A stretch of DNA of 64,000 bases from Nostoc sp. JL33 (GTDB taxonomy: Bacteria; Cyanobacteriota; Cyanobacteriia; Cyanobacteriales; Nostocaceae): assembly GCF_017114985.1 (NCBI RefSeq), contig NZ_JABXKP010000106.1, positions 28,231 through 92,230 on the forward strand, written 5' to 3'. Within the stretch, counting starts at the first letter, position 1. Each line of letters opens with the position of its first letter. Shown here one piece after another: positions 34,984-42,783 of the stretch. The position numbers and the translations under genes were made by a program. The notes beneath the pieces are model-generated. The model was given only the letters and a program-made list of their open reading frames with translations. It was not told where the DNA came from and searched no databases.

Positions 34984-35367
34984 CTAAGATGTCACTAAAT
35001 CACCATTACGGGTAAACTTGTGACAATGCAACTCACTATCTTGCTGGACACATAGCGAAAACCATCTGATATGGCTCCAGCAGGTGTTGATGTTGTTGGT
35101 AATTTTGCGCTTTTTCTTGGAAAGGCGTTGCCTTACGACTTCATTAGGGCAAAGAATTTCTAACGTACCCGTACCATCTTCGTAATTGACGATCCGAAAT
35201 AGACAGTCTTGTAACATAGCACGGCTGCTGCTGTCGAAGAACCGCTTAAATCGCTGTAGCTTTTCCCCTTCAGTCATTTGGCTGATCGGTTTTATTTTAA
35301 ATAACTCTTCATCCTCAAAGTCAAAGTCATCATCTTCAAAGTCGTAGGGGTCAATCATTTTCAGCAT
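34984..35367 (-). CDS. hypothetical protein
   Basis: 127 residues, not recognised. A very acidic start (DPYDFEDDDFDFEDEELF) is followed by a basic, folded-looking region (EGEKLQRFKRFFDSSSRAMLQDCLFRIVNYEDGTGTLEILCPNEVVRQRLSKKKRKI) that could bind nucleic acid. No membrane segment. The heptamer repeat array sits directly at its stop codon. Confidence 0.65.
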   Translation of the reverse strand: MLKMIDPYDFEDDDFDFEDEELFKIKPISQMTEGEKLQRFKRFFDSSSRAMLQDCLFRIVNYEDGTGTLEILCPNEVVRQRLSKKKRKITNNINTCWSHIRWFSLCVQQDSELHCHKFTRNGDLVTS

Positions 35368-35467
35368 CCACTAGGCGACCTGGAATTATGGTAACTCTGT
35401 GTGGAGGCAAGGTAGAAGAACTTTAATACGTCATGCTTGGTGTACGCATTTAGATTTATGCTGAGGT

Positions 35468-35782
35468 TCAGCCAGCTTCGGCAATAACCTTGCCAATTTC
35501 TTGAAGGGTTACACCTGTTGCCAGCATCGCACGTATCAACAGTTCAATTGAAACTGAAGCATCACCATTCTCTGCCTTAGCAACACGCGGTTGACTTGAG
35601 TGAATTCTCTCGGCTAATTCAACTTGTGTCATTACTTTTTGTCGTCGTGCTTTTAAACTCCGGCTGAGTGCTAGTTTGATTCCAATCAGAGCATTTTCTT
35701 CTGGCGTTAGTTCCAAAAATTCTGAAACTGTACTAACCTTCCAACCCTTTGCTTCTAGACGTTCCTTTTTTAGTTGATCCAT
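35468..35782 (-). CDS. XRE/HigA-type regulator, solitary
   Basis: 104 residues. The C-terminal half is a helix-turn-helix of Cro/HigA type: RQKVMTQVELAERIHSSQPRVAKAENGDASVSIELLIRAML. The N-terminus (WKVSTVSEFLELTPEE) is the one usual in HigA-like antitoxins encoded after a RelE/HigB toxin. No toxin is found upstream; that spacer holds repeat DNA, so the toxin seems lost. Confidence 0.87.
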   Translation of the reverse strand: MDQLKKERLEAKGWKVSTVSEFLELTPEENALIGIKLALSRSLKARRQKVMTQVELAERIHSSQPRVAKAENGDASVSIELLIRAMLATGVTLQEIGKVIAEAG

Positions 35783-35999
35783 GACTAATCCTGTATATTT
35801 TAGGACTTACTCACAACTTACGGAATAACGAACCACAGAGGCGCAGAGGACACAGAGAAATCAGAGTTTGAGAGATATTTTGCGTAAGTCCTATATTTGT
35901 ATCGTATTTACTCAATCGCTTTTGACAATTCTCAATCACTTGCTCAGGTGTTGTTCGCGTAGAGCTATAATTCGAGGCAAAGGATTCCAAACTCCAAGC

Positions 36000-36359
36000 A
36001 TGACAACAGTAGCAATCTTGCCAATCTTTGATGCTGATGGTGAAAAAACTTATCGCGCCATTGCAGGGGATAAGCACTCTGTTGGCAAAACTGCGGGGCA
36101 AGCCCTAGATGCGTTAACTACTCAGTTGGGTGAAACTGAGTTCAGCGCACTGCTTGTCATTCAAAATTTTAGCCCTGACCCGTTTTTTAGTGCTAAACAA
36201 CAAAAACGGTTATCGGAATTGATGAGTTTATGGCGGTTGGCACGAGATCAGGGGCAAGCATTACCAGCAGAGCAACAAGCAGAGTTGGATACTTTAGTTG
36301 AGGCTGAATTAAGAGCAGCAGCAGCCCGAACGGCTGTATTGATACAGCAAGAGAGTTGA
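36000..36359 (+). CDS. small helical partner of HNH nuclease, module 2
   Basis: 119 residues from ATG 36000. The N-terminus (AILPIFDADGEKTYRAIAGDKHSVGKTAGQALDALTTQL) differs from the module 1 partner and looks like a small strand-helix domain. The C-terminal part has ELMSLWRLARDQGQALPA and ELDTLVEAELRAAAART, which aligns with the partner at 28833. Its stop overlaps the HNH start by one base (TGATG), so the two are coupled. Confidence 0.75.
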   Translation: MTTVAILPIFDADGEKTYRAIAGDKHSVGKTAGQALDALTTQLGETEFSALLVIQNFSPDPFFSAKQQKRLSELMSLWRLARDQGQALPAEQQAELDTLVEAELRAAAARTAVLIQQES

Positions 36360-36760
36360 TGAATCGGTATTACACTGCGATCGCTGGGCGTGCTAACCAT
36401 CGTTGTGAGTACTGCCAAGCCCCTGAACTAATCTTTAATTTTCCATTTGAGGTTGAGCATATCATCCCGCTCTCTCGCCAAGGTGAAAATGACGAAGCAA
36501 ATTTAGCCCTTGCGTGTCGCTCCTGTAATCTTCGTAAAGGAACTCGTATTAGTGGCATTATGCCTGCTTCCAACATTGAAGTTAGTTTCTTTCATCCCAG
36601 ACAGGATAAGTGGAGTAAGCATTTCCAGGTTGATACCCAATCTGGCAAAATTATAGGCATTACTTCCTCTGGAAAAGTCACTATCGAATATTTGGAGATG
36701 AACAGTGCTTCTCAAGTAGCAGCCCGACAATTATGGATTCGCTTGAGTTTGTTTCCGTAG
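36359..36760 (+). CDS. HNH endonuclease, module 2
   Basis: 133 residues. HRCEYCQAPE (first CxxC), FEVEHIIPLSRQGENDEANLALACRSCNLRKG (H, N and second CxxC), then FHPRQDKWSKHF and GKIIGITSSGKVTIEYL, parallel to the HNH gene at 28393. The zinc and catalytic residues are intact. Start at ATG 36359, fused by overlap to its partner. Confidence 0.9.
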   Translation: MNRYYTAIAGRANHRCEYCQAPELIFNFPFEVEHIIPLSRQGENDEANLALACRSCNLRKGTRISGIMPASNIEVSFFHPRQDKWSKHFQVDTQSGKIIGITSSGKVTIEYLEMNSASQVAARQLWIRLSLFP

Positions 36761-36950
36761 TCGTACAGCACAACAATAAATCGGAAATGGGAACTAGGGG
36801 AAAATACCACTTTTACAAGACGTGAACACCGATCTAGGCGATCGCTGTGTTGTTCATACAATATCTATTGAGAACAGAAATTTTCTTTACTTGGAGTTCT
36901 GGTGGTAGCCTGCAACAAGCTGCTACGCCTTTACATTCCTGAAAAAGCCT

Positions 36951-39569
36951 ATGCAACCTACTAATCCTGACCAATTTACAGAAAAAGCCTGGGAAGCGAT
37001 CGCCCATACGCCCGATATTGTTAAGCAATATCAACAACAGCAGATAGAAAGTGAACATCTGATGAAAGCACTGCTAGAACAAGATGGTCTAGCAACTGGG
37101 ATTCTCAGCAAAGCAGGTATTAATCTTCAAAAACTGCGCGATCGCACTGAACAATTTTTCCAACGTCAGCCGAAAGTATCCGGTACTAGCAGTTCAGTAT
37201 ACTTGGGACGCAGCTTGGATACACTTCTAGATCGGGCAGATGCGTATCGCAAAGAGTTTCAAGATGAATATATTTCAATTGAACACTTACTGCTGGCTTA
37301 CGTTAAAGATGACCGCTTTGGCAAAGGTTTATTCCAAGAATTTGGTTTAGACGAAGGCAAGCTCAAAAATATTATTAAACAAATTCGGGGGAGCCAAAAA
37401 GTGACCGACCAAAATCCAGAAGGCAAATACGAAGCACTGGAAAAATACGGACGCGATCTCACAGAAGCCGCCCATAAAGGTCAACTTGACCCAGTGATTG
37501 GGCGGGATGATGAGATTCGTCGCACCATCCAAATTTTATCACGCCGCACCAAGAATAACCCCGTGCTAATTGGTGAACCTGGTGTTGGTAAAACTGCGAT
37601 CGCTGAAGGATTAGCACAGCGTATTATTGCAGGTGATGTACCTCAATCTCTCAAAGACCGCAAGCTGATCGCTTTAGATATGGGTGCTTTGATTGCAGGG
37701 GCAAAATTCCGAGGTGAATTTGAAGAACGCCTGAAAGCAGTATTAAAAGAAGTTACCGAATCTGGCGGTAAGATTGTTTTATTTATTGATGAAATTCACA
37801 CCGTTGTCGGCGCTGGTGCAACCCAAGGCGCGATGGATGCGGGTAACTTGTTAAAACCGATGTTGGCGCGGGGCGAATTGCGCTGTATTGGGGCGACAAC
37901 GTTGGATGAATACCGCAAATATATCGAAAAAGATGCCGCACTAGAAAGACGCTTCCAGCAAGTTTATGTGGATCAGCCCAGTGTAGAAGATAGTATTTCG
38001 ATTTTGCGCGGGTTGAGAGAACGTTATGAAAACCACCACGGGGTGAAGATTTCTGATAGTGCTTTAGTTGCAGCCGCCATATTGTCGAGTCGATATATTA
38101 GCGATCGCTTCTTACCAGATAAAGCAATTGACTTGGTAGACGAAGCCGCAGCTAGACTGAAAATGGAGATTACCTCCAAACCAGAAGAACTTGACGAAAT
38201 TGATCGCAAGATTCTGCAATTGGAAATGGAGAAACTATCGCTGCAAAAAGAAAGCGATGCAGCTTCTCGTGAACGTCTAGAAAGATTGGAAAAAGAAATT
38301 GCCGATCTCAAAGAAGAACAAAGAACACTGAATACTCAATGGCAATCTGAAAAAGATATCATTGACAAAATTCAGTCTGTTAAAAAAGAGATTGAACAGG
38401 CCAACTTAGAGATTCAGCAAGCAGAACGCGACTACGATCTTAACCGCGCTGCGGAGTTGAAATACGGCACTTTAACCAGTTTGCATCGTCAATTGGAAGC
38501 AGTAGAAGCTGAATTAGCAAGCACTCAAAGAAGTGGTAAATCACTATTACGGGAAGAAGTCACAGAAGGTGATATTGCTGAAATTATTTCTAAATGGACA
38601 GGGATTCCGATTAGCAAGCTGGTGGAATCTGAGAAAGAAAAACTGCTGCACTTAGAAGATGAACTGCACCACCGCGTGATTGGACAAGAAGAAGCAGTTA
38701 CAGCTGTAGCGGATGCAATTCAGCGATCGCGGGCTGGACTGGCTGATCCTAATCGTCCCATCGCTAGCTTTATTTTCCTTGGGCCTACCGGTGTGGGTAA
38801 AACTGAGTTGGCGAAAGCGCTGGCGGCGTATATGTTCGATAGTGAAGATGCGCTGGTGCGAATCGATATGTCGGAGTATATGGAGAAACACGCCGTCTCT
38901 CGCTTAATCGGTGCGCCTCCAGGATACGTAGGTTATGAAGAAGGCGGACAACTTACAGAAGCGATTCGTCGCCGTCCTTACTCAGTGATTCTCTTCGACG
39001 AAATCGAGAAAGCACACCCCGATGTATTTAATATCTTCCTGCAAATTCTCGATGATGGTCGCGTCACTGATGCTCAAGGTCATAAGGTGGACTTCAAGAA
39101 CGCTATTATCATCATGACCAGCAACATCGGTTCGCAGTACATTCTGGATGTCGCCGGAGATAACGCCTACTACGACGAAATGCGCCGTCGAGTCATGGAG
39201 GCGATGCGAAATAGCTTCCGTCCAGAGTTCCTCAACCGAGTTGACGAAATTATCATCTTCCACGGCTTAGATAAGAAGGAATTGCGGCAAATTGTGCTAT
39301 TGCAAGTGGAAAGACTACGCCAAAGATTGGGCGATCGCAAAATATCCCTCAAGCTCTCGGATATTGCACTTGACTTTTTAGCGGAAGTAGGGTATGACCC
39401 AGTATATGGGGCGCGTCCACTGAAGCGAGCAATTCAGCGAGAGTTAGAAACTCAAATTGCTAAATCCATCTTGCGCGGCGAATTCAACGACGGCAACACC
39501 ATCTTTGTAGATGTGCAGAATGAGCGTCTTTCTTTTAGTCGCTTACCTGTGGAAGTGTTTACTAGCTAA
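36951..39569 (+). CDS. clpB: ClpB disaggregase
   Basis: Hexameric AAA+ chaperone that pulls proteins from aggregates together with DnaK. 872 residues: N-terminal Clp repeats (1-145), AAA1 with GEPGVGKT (~206) and FIDEIHTVVGAG, coiled-coil middle domain (~400-530), AAA2 with GPTGVGKT (~609), DEIEKAHPDVFNIFLQILDDGR and the GARPLKRAIQ sensor-2 arginine. No ClpP-binding IGF loop is evident. Followed by a strong terminator. Confidence 0.98.
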   Translation: MQPTNPDQFTEKAWEAIAHTPDIVKQYQQQQIESEHLMKALLEQDGLATGILSKAGINLQKLRDRTEQFFQRQPKVSGTSSSVYLGRSLDTLLDRADAYRKEFQDEYISIEHLLLAYVKDDRFGKGLFQEFGLDEGKLKNIIKQIRGSQKVTDQNPEGKYEALEKYGRDLTEAAHKGQLDPVIGRDDEIRRTIQILSRRTKNNPVLIGEPGVGKTAIAEGLAQRIIAGDVPQSLKDRKLIALDMGALIAGAKFRGEFEERLKAVLKEVTESGGKIVLFIDEIHTVVGAGATQGAMDAGNLLKPMLARGELRCIGATTLDEYRKYIEKDAALERRFQQVYVDQPSVEDSISILRGLRERYENHHGVKISDSALVAAAILSSRYISDRFLPDKAIDLVDEAAARLKMEITSKPEELDEIDRKILQLEMEKLSLQKESDAASRERLERLEKEIADLKEEQRTLNTQWQSEKDIIDKIQSVKKEIEQANLEIQQAERDYDLNRAAELKYGTLTSLHRQLEAVEAELASTQRSGKSLLREEVTEGDIAEIISKWTGIPISKLVESEKEKLLHLEDELHHRVIGQEEAVTAVADAIQRSRAGLADPNRPIASFIFLGPTGVGKTELAKALAAYMFDSEDALVRIDMSEYMEKHAVSRLIGAPPGYVGYEEGGQLTEAIRRRPYSVILFDEIEKAHPDVFNIFLQILDDGRVTDAQGHKVDFKNAIIIMTSNIGSQYILDVAGDNAYYDEMRRRVMEAMRNSFRPEFLNRVDEIIIFHGLDKKELRQIVLLQVERLRQRLGDRKISLKLSDIALDFLAEVGYDPVYGARPLKRAIQRELETQIAKSILRGEFNDGNTIFVDVQNERLSFSRLPVEVFTS

Positions 39570-39591
39570 TTACACCTCACAAATCACACAC

Positions 39592-39624
39592 AAAAACCCG
39601 ATCTCTGTCAGAGATCGGGTTTTT
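39592..39624 (+). terminator. terminator of clpB
   Basis: AAAAACCCGATCTCT, loop GTC, AGAGATCGGGTTTTT: perfect 15-base stem ending in T, 23 bases past the clpB stop. Confidence 0.92.
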
Positions 39625-39739
39625 GAATTATCTAGGGCAAAAGTGGGAATCCTAAATTTATGTTCATAAAAGGAATTGGAAATTAGTAAAACTTTTTCCA
39701 AGTCCCCAGCCCCTAGTCTCTTTTACGAAGTGATAGCTA

Positions 39740-40609
39740 ATGATTAGTATAATTACACCAGTTTATAACGGTGAGAAATTTATAGAATCCTGCCTTCAAA
39801 ATGTCATTAATCAAAATTTTGCGGAAGTGGAGCATATCATTGTCGATGGCGGCTCAACCGACAAAACAATAGATATTATCAAACATTATGCTAATGAACA
39901 TCCGCATATCCGCTGGATTTCTGAAAAAGACCAGGGACAATCAGATGCGATGAATAAAGGAGTTGCTATGGCACAAGGAGCGATTATAGGCATTTTAAAC
40001 GTTGATGATTTCTATGAGCCAAACATTCTTAGCCGCATTTCGGAACTCTTTAAAACTCTACCAGAACCTAGCTTTATTGTTGGCAATTGTAATACGTGGG
40101 ATCATCGAGACAAGTTAATTCATATTAATAAACCTAAACGACTACGGTCAGTTGATTTACTGATGGGAAAGCAAATTAATGATGACAGAATGATTGATGC
40201 TAGTTTTCCGGTGAATCCATCGGCTTACTTCTACCACAAATCCTTGCATCAACAAATTGGAGTCTATAAAGTTGAAGAACATTATGCAATGGATATAGAT
40301 TTCCTACTGAAAGCAGTTAAAGTGGCTCATGTCAAATATTTTAATGAAACTTGGGGAAATTATAGATATTATCCAGGAACAAAAACTTTTGATGATTCTA
40401 GAAATGGAACAAGTCAAACGCGAGTCCAACAGTTGTTTAAGGAGTATGCTAAAACACTCCCCTTAATTGAGCAATGGGAGATCCGTTTGAATCGAATCAT
40501 GATTTTTATTCCATTAAGAGTTTTCTATTTTTCTAAGTATCCGCAACGATTACCCCAATCAATAATGAATCGATTCATGAAATCGATTTCCTATTTAAAC
40601 GCTAAATAA
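39740..40609 (+). CDS. family 2 glycosyltransferase
   Basis: 289 residues, GT-A fold. MISIITPVYNGEKFIESCL, HIIVDGGSTDKTIDII, ISEKDQGQSDAMNKG and the metal-binding ILNVDD (~88) are canonical; NPSAYFYHKSLHQQIG is the acceptor-side part. Similar to WcaA-like enzymes. Sugar and acceptor unknown. It is single and not within a polysaccharide cluster. Confidence 0.92.
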   Translation: MISIITPVYNGEKFIESCLQNVINQNFAEVEHIIVDGGSTDKTIDIIKHYANEHPHIRWISEKDQGQSDAMNKGVAMAQGAIIGILNVDDFYEPNILSRISELFKTLPEPSFIVGNCNTWDHRDKLIHINKPKRLRSVDLLMGKQINDDRMIDASFPVNPSAYFYHKSLHQQIGVYKVEEHYAMDIDFLLKAVKVAHVKYFNETWGNYRYYPGTKTFDDSRNGTSQTRVQQLFKEYAKTLPLIEQWEIRLNRIMIFIPLRVFYFSKYPQRLPQSIMNRFMKSISYLNAK

Positions 40610-40709
40610 GGACGGGGCTTGCATCCGATTAATTTCGGTCAACAAGAAAGTCAATCTAATTCATAATTAATAATTACTAATTCATAATTGCAAGACGCTC
40701 TCGTGCGTT

Positions 40710-40734
40710 CGCGAATAGCGTGTCGCAGACAGAC
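40710..40734. repeat. 25-base dispersed repeat, copy 1
   Basis: Identical to 48463-48487; core TAGCGTGTCGCAGACAGAC. Copies lie 7.7 kb apart in unrelated spacers. Confidence 0.8.
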
Positions 40735-40811
40735 GCTAAAAGCGAACGCGTACTCCTGCGGAGGACAAGCTACGCTATCAGTGGGGGCCTTACCCTGTAC
40801 ACCGATTGTAG

Positions 40812-40840
40812 ACCACGCTCATTCAAAAAATGAGCGTGGT
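40812..40840. terminator. 12-base-stem hairpin
   Basis: ACCACGCTCATT, loop of 5, AATGAGCGTGGT. It may act as terminator or be the end of an IS200/605-type remnant. Confidence 0.5.
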
Positions 40841-41024
40841 TGCTCTGAACCCATAAAATTTATGAATTATGAATTAATAATTATTTGGTCAATTCCTCAC
40901 TCACGCGCATTCATGAGCGAAAATGCGGTGTAGCTCTGCTTAGAGCATTATTCGCGTCCCACACTCCTAAAAGTGAGATGTGGGACTTCTGCTAAATTAG
41001 TTAAATCAGCAACGCCTGAATTTT

Positions 41025-41582
41025 TTATTGATTCTTACACAGAACTTGTCGCATTTTACGCATATTTGCAGGCAACTCAAAGTTCATTGCCTGTTGAATG
41101 AAAATTGATGGAATTGGAATCAGAGGTGTAGCTTGCACAGTATAAGCAAGTATTGTGCCGTTACCACAATCTTTGAGTTCTAAATTGGCGTTAAAATCCT
41201 CAAAAGTCCCTTTTTCCATGCGAAATTGAATTTGCTGCCCCAGCACTTCTACAACGTTGAGGTAAATTTCCACTTGAGCCGTGAAGAAGAAGAAGGCTTT
41301 TTGTGCTGCTTGATACAGACGTTTGACTTCACCTTTATGTACTACCTCGCTCTTGGTGATATCGGGAAAATATTGCACCCAACGCGGGTAATCAGTTAAT
41401 TGCTGCCAGACTTGCGATCGCACCACCGGCAAATACATCCAGGCTGTCACACCGCCACCCCACGCCTTGTGCGATCGCGTTTCTACCAAAATTTCACCTT
41501 GTACTAGTAACTTTAGCTTGTCTTGACTCCAAGCCATATCTGAACCTGCAATAATTGGGTCTGATATATAAGACGCAGACAT
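41025..41582 (-). CDS. SRPBCC (START-like) family protein
   Basis: 185 residues, polyketide cyclase/dehydrase-like hydrophobic-cavity fold: GGVTAWMYLPVVRSQVWQQLTDYPRWVQYFPDITKSEV, then VEIYLNVVEVLGQQIQFRMEKGTFEDFNANLEL and LAYTVQATPLIPIPSIFIQQAM. Soluble; ligand unknown. Family common in cyanobacteria and plastids. Stands alone among repeat-rich spacers. Confidence 0.83.
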   Translation of the reverse strand: MSASYISDPIIAGSDMAWSQDKLKLLVQGEILVETRSHKAWGGGVTAWMYLPVVRSQVWQQLTDYPRWVQYFPDITKSEVVHKGEVKRLYQAAQKAFFFFTAQVEIYLNVVEVLGQQIQFRMEKGTFEDFNANLELKDCGNGTILAYTVQATPLIPIPSIFIQQAMNFELPANMRKMRQVLCKNQ

Positions 41583-42148
41583 AATGATTTTAGTTACTCC
41601 TCAACTCATCCACCTAAATAGAGTTGAAACTACAAGCTATAAAACTTGATTTAGATCCAACCCACTAAATTTTAGTTCTAGTCTAAGACTTATTCTGGAA
41701 ACGATGATTTTTTGGTAATTATTTCACACAGTTTACTGTAAAAGTTGTATTTCTTATCACAATTAACACAATCAATGCTTAAGTGAATTTTATCAACGCA
41801 ATATTTGTAGCTCAAAAACTGAGTTGTTAACAGCTAGAATGGCACAAACACGGCCTAATATCAAGCACCTTACCCTAAAGTTTGGATAGCATCTCTCGAT
41901 TTTTACGTGTTATTTATGATCAAACTGCAACTTCATCATAACTTCATATCTTAATTATCAATATCAACCTAATTAATAATTATTAATTCATAATTCATAA
42001 TTAAAAAGGGTTTGATTCCCCAACTATCATAATGGCAGTCCTGTTTCAGGTGGGGTTTAAATCCGCTTCTTGTTACATAATTATGAATTATCAATTATGA
42101 ATTATGAATTATCAAGTGTAATGTCTGTTGAGTTGAGAGGAAAAGTAG
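41583..42148. other. 566-base AT-rich spacer
   Basis: No gene. Several TTATGAATTATCAATTATGAATTAT-like AT repeats (41960-42115). A weak hairpin at ~42018-42056 is flanked by TTTGATTCCCC and GGTGGGGTTTAAATC, resembling an IS200/605 end. Confidence 0.5.
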
Positions 42149-42343
42149 GTGAGCCAATCTTCTTTAAATCGTAGATTAATCCAGATTTTCGGTATCCTTC
42201 TCGGCATTAGCGTCGCCGTCTGGGTACTGAGGGGCTTTGGTATTCTCACTTTTATTCCAGGTGGAATTATTTGGCTATTGCTACTTGGGGCGATCGCGAT
42301 CGCGATTATCAGTTATGTCCAAAGGACATGGTGGCGTTTTTAA
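42149..42343 (+). CDS. small membrane protein
   Basis: 64 residues from GTG 42149 with GAGAGGAAAAG just upstream. Two hydrophobic stretches (IQIFGILLGISVAVWVL and FIPGGIIWLLLLGAIAIAII) joined by RGFGILT, and a basic end VQRTWWRF. Likely a two-helix membrane protein. Not recognised. Confidence 0.6.
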   Translation: MSQSSLNRRLIQIFGILLGISVAVWVLRGFGILTFIPGGIIWLLLLGAIAIAIISYVQRTWWRF

Positions 42344-42413
42344 CCAATTCGGCGGAATTCCCCATCCTCCTATGAGGTGGGGATGGATAGCCGGACGATG
42401 ACGAAAACACCCT

Positions 42414-42447
42414 ACTCCCTAATCAATCGTCAGATTGATTAGGGAGT
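42414..42447. terminator. 15-base-stem hairpin at the end of the RHH-like gene
   Basis: ACTCCCTAATCAATC, loop GTCA, GATTGATTAGGGAGT, perfect. It overlaps the stop codon of the minus-strand small gene at 42423 and may end its transcript or mark an element boundary. Confidence 0.6.
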
Positions 42448-42602
42448 GGGGTGGATAAGGAGTCGTCAATCTTGTGGCTAGGCAACCTGTCGATCCAATC
42501 CTCAACCAACTGCGTAACTGTTTTTTCTTTGCTTTCTGCATAGATTTTGAGTTTGGCTAATCTCTTCTCAGATATCCTTAAATTCAATCTTCCAGTTTTC
42601 AT
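42423..42602 (-). CDS. small ribbon-helix-helix-like protein
   Basis: 59 residues: MKTGRLNLRISEKRLAKLK, then YAESKEKTVTQLVEDWIDRL, a CopG-like strand-helix-helix pattern. It lies just before, and divergent from, remains that read like a tnpB-type C-terminus, so it is probably a regulatory gene of that former element. Short but well formed. Confidence 0.6.
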   Translation of the reverse strand: MKTGRLNLRISEKRLAKLKIYAESKEKTVTQLVEDWIDRLPSHKIDDSLSTPLPNQSDD

Positions 42603-42699
42603 AGATAGACATACATTGTACGTCTGTTTATGGTAATATATAAATGGTCGATGACCCCCCGACCGTATTGAACAGACAGGCTAACTTCAAAGTAGTAGT

Positions 42700-42783
42700 A
42701 AGATACTTGCCGCAGATAAATCGGTAGATCGGGAAAAGAACACTGTTAGCTGGTTGGCTATTGCCGTGAATCCAAGCGGTGTT
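42700..42783 (+). pseudogene. 5' exon of an IS200/605-like (tnpB-type) gene remnant
   Basis: Open frame after a stop at ~42693: KILAADKSVDREKNTVSW, then LAIAVNPSGV, ending exactly at the intron 5' boundary. It continues in frame in the exon at 45153. No start codon and no nuclease domains are left. Assignment to tnpB rests on the adjoining hairpin right end and the style of the C-terminus. Confidence 0.45.

Larger units (their letters stand above)
40610..41024. other. repeat-rich spacer with IS605-like hairpins
   Basis: 415 bases. Contains the 25-base dispersed repeat at 40710-40734, a hairpin at 40812-40840 (ACCACGCTCATT / AATGAGCGTGGT) and another near 40958-40986 (TCCCACACTC...TGTGGGA) followed by ACTTCT, resembling IS200/605 right ends. 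Probably remains of such elements; no gene. Confidence 0.5.

Noticed and set aside
35811..36101. Minus-strand frame upstream of the XRE gene as its missing toxin
   Set aside because: No RelE/HigB features. It is antisense to the HNH partner gene and repeat DNA.
42018..42056. Hairpin with CCCCAAC / GTGGGG as an IS200/605 end
   Set aside because: The stem is weak and no transposase remains nearby, so it is only mentioned in the spacer entry.
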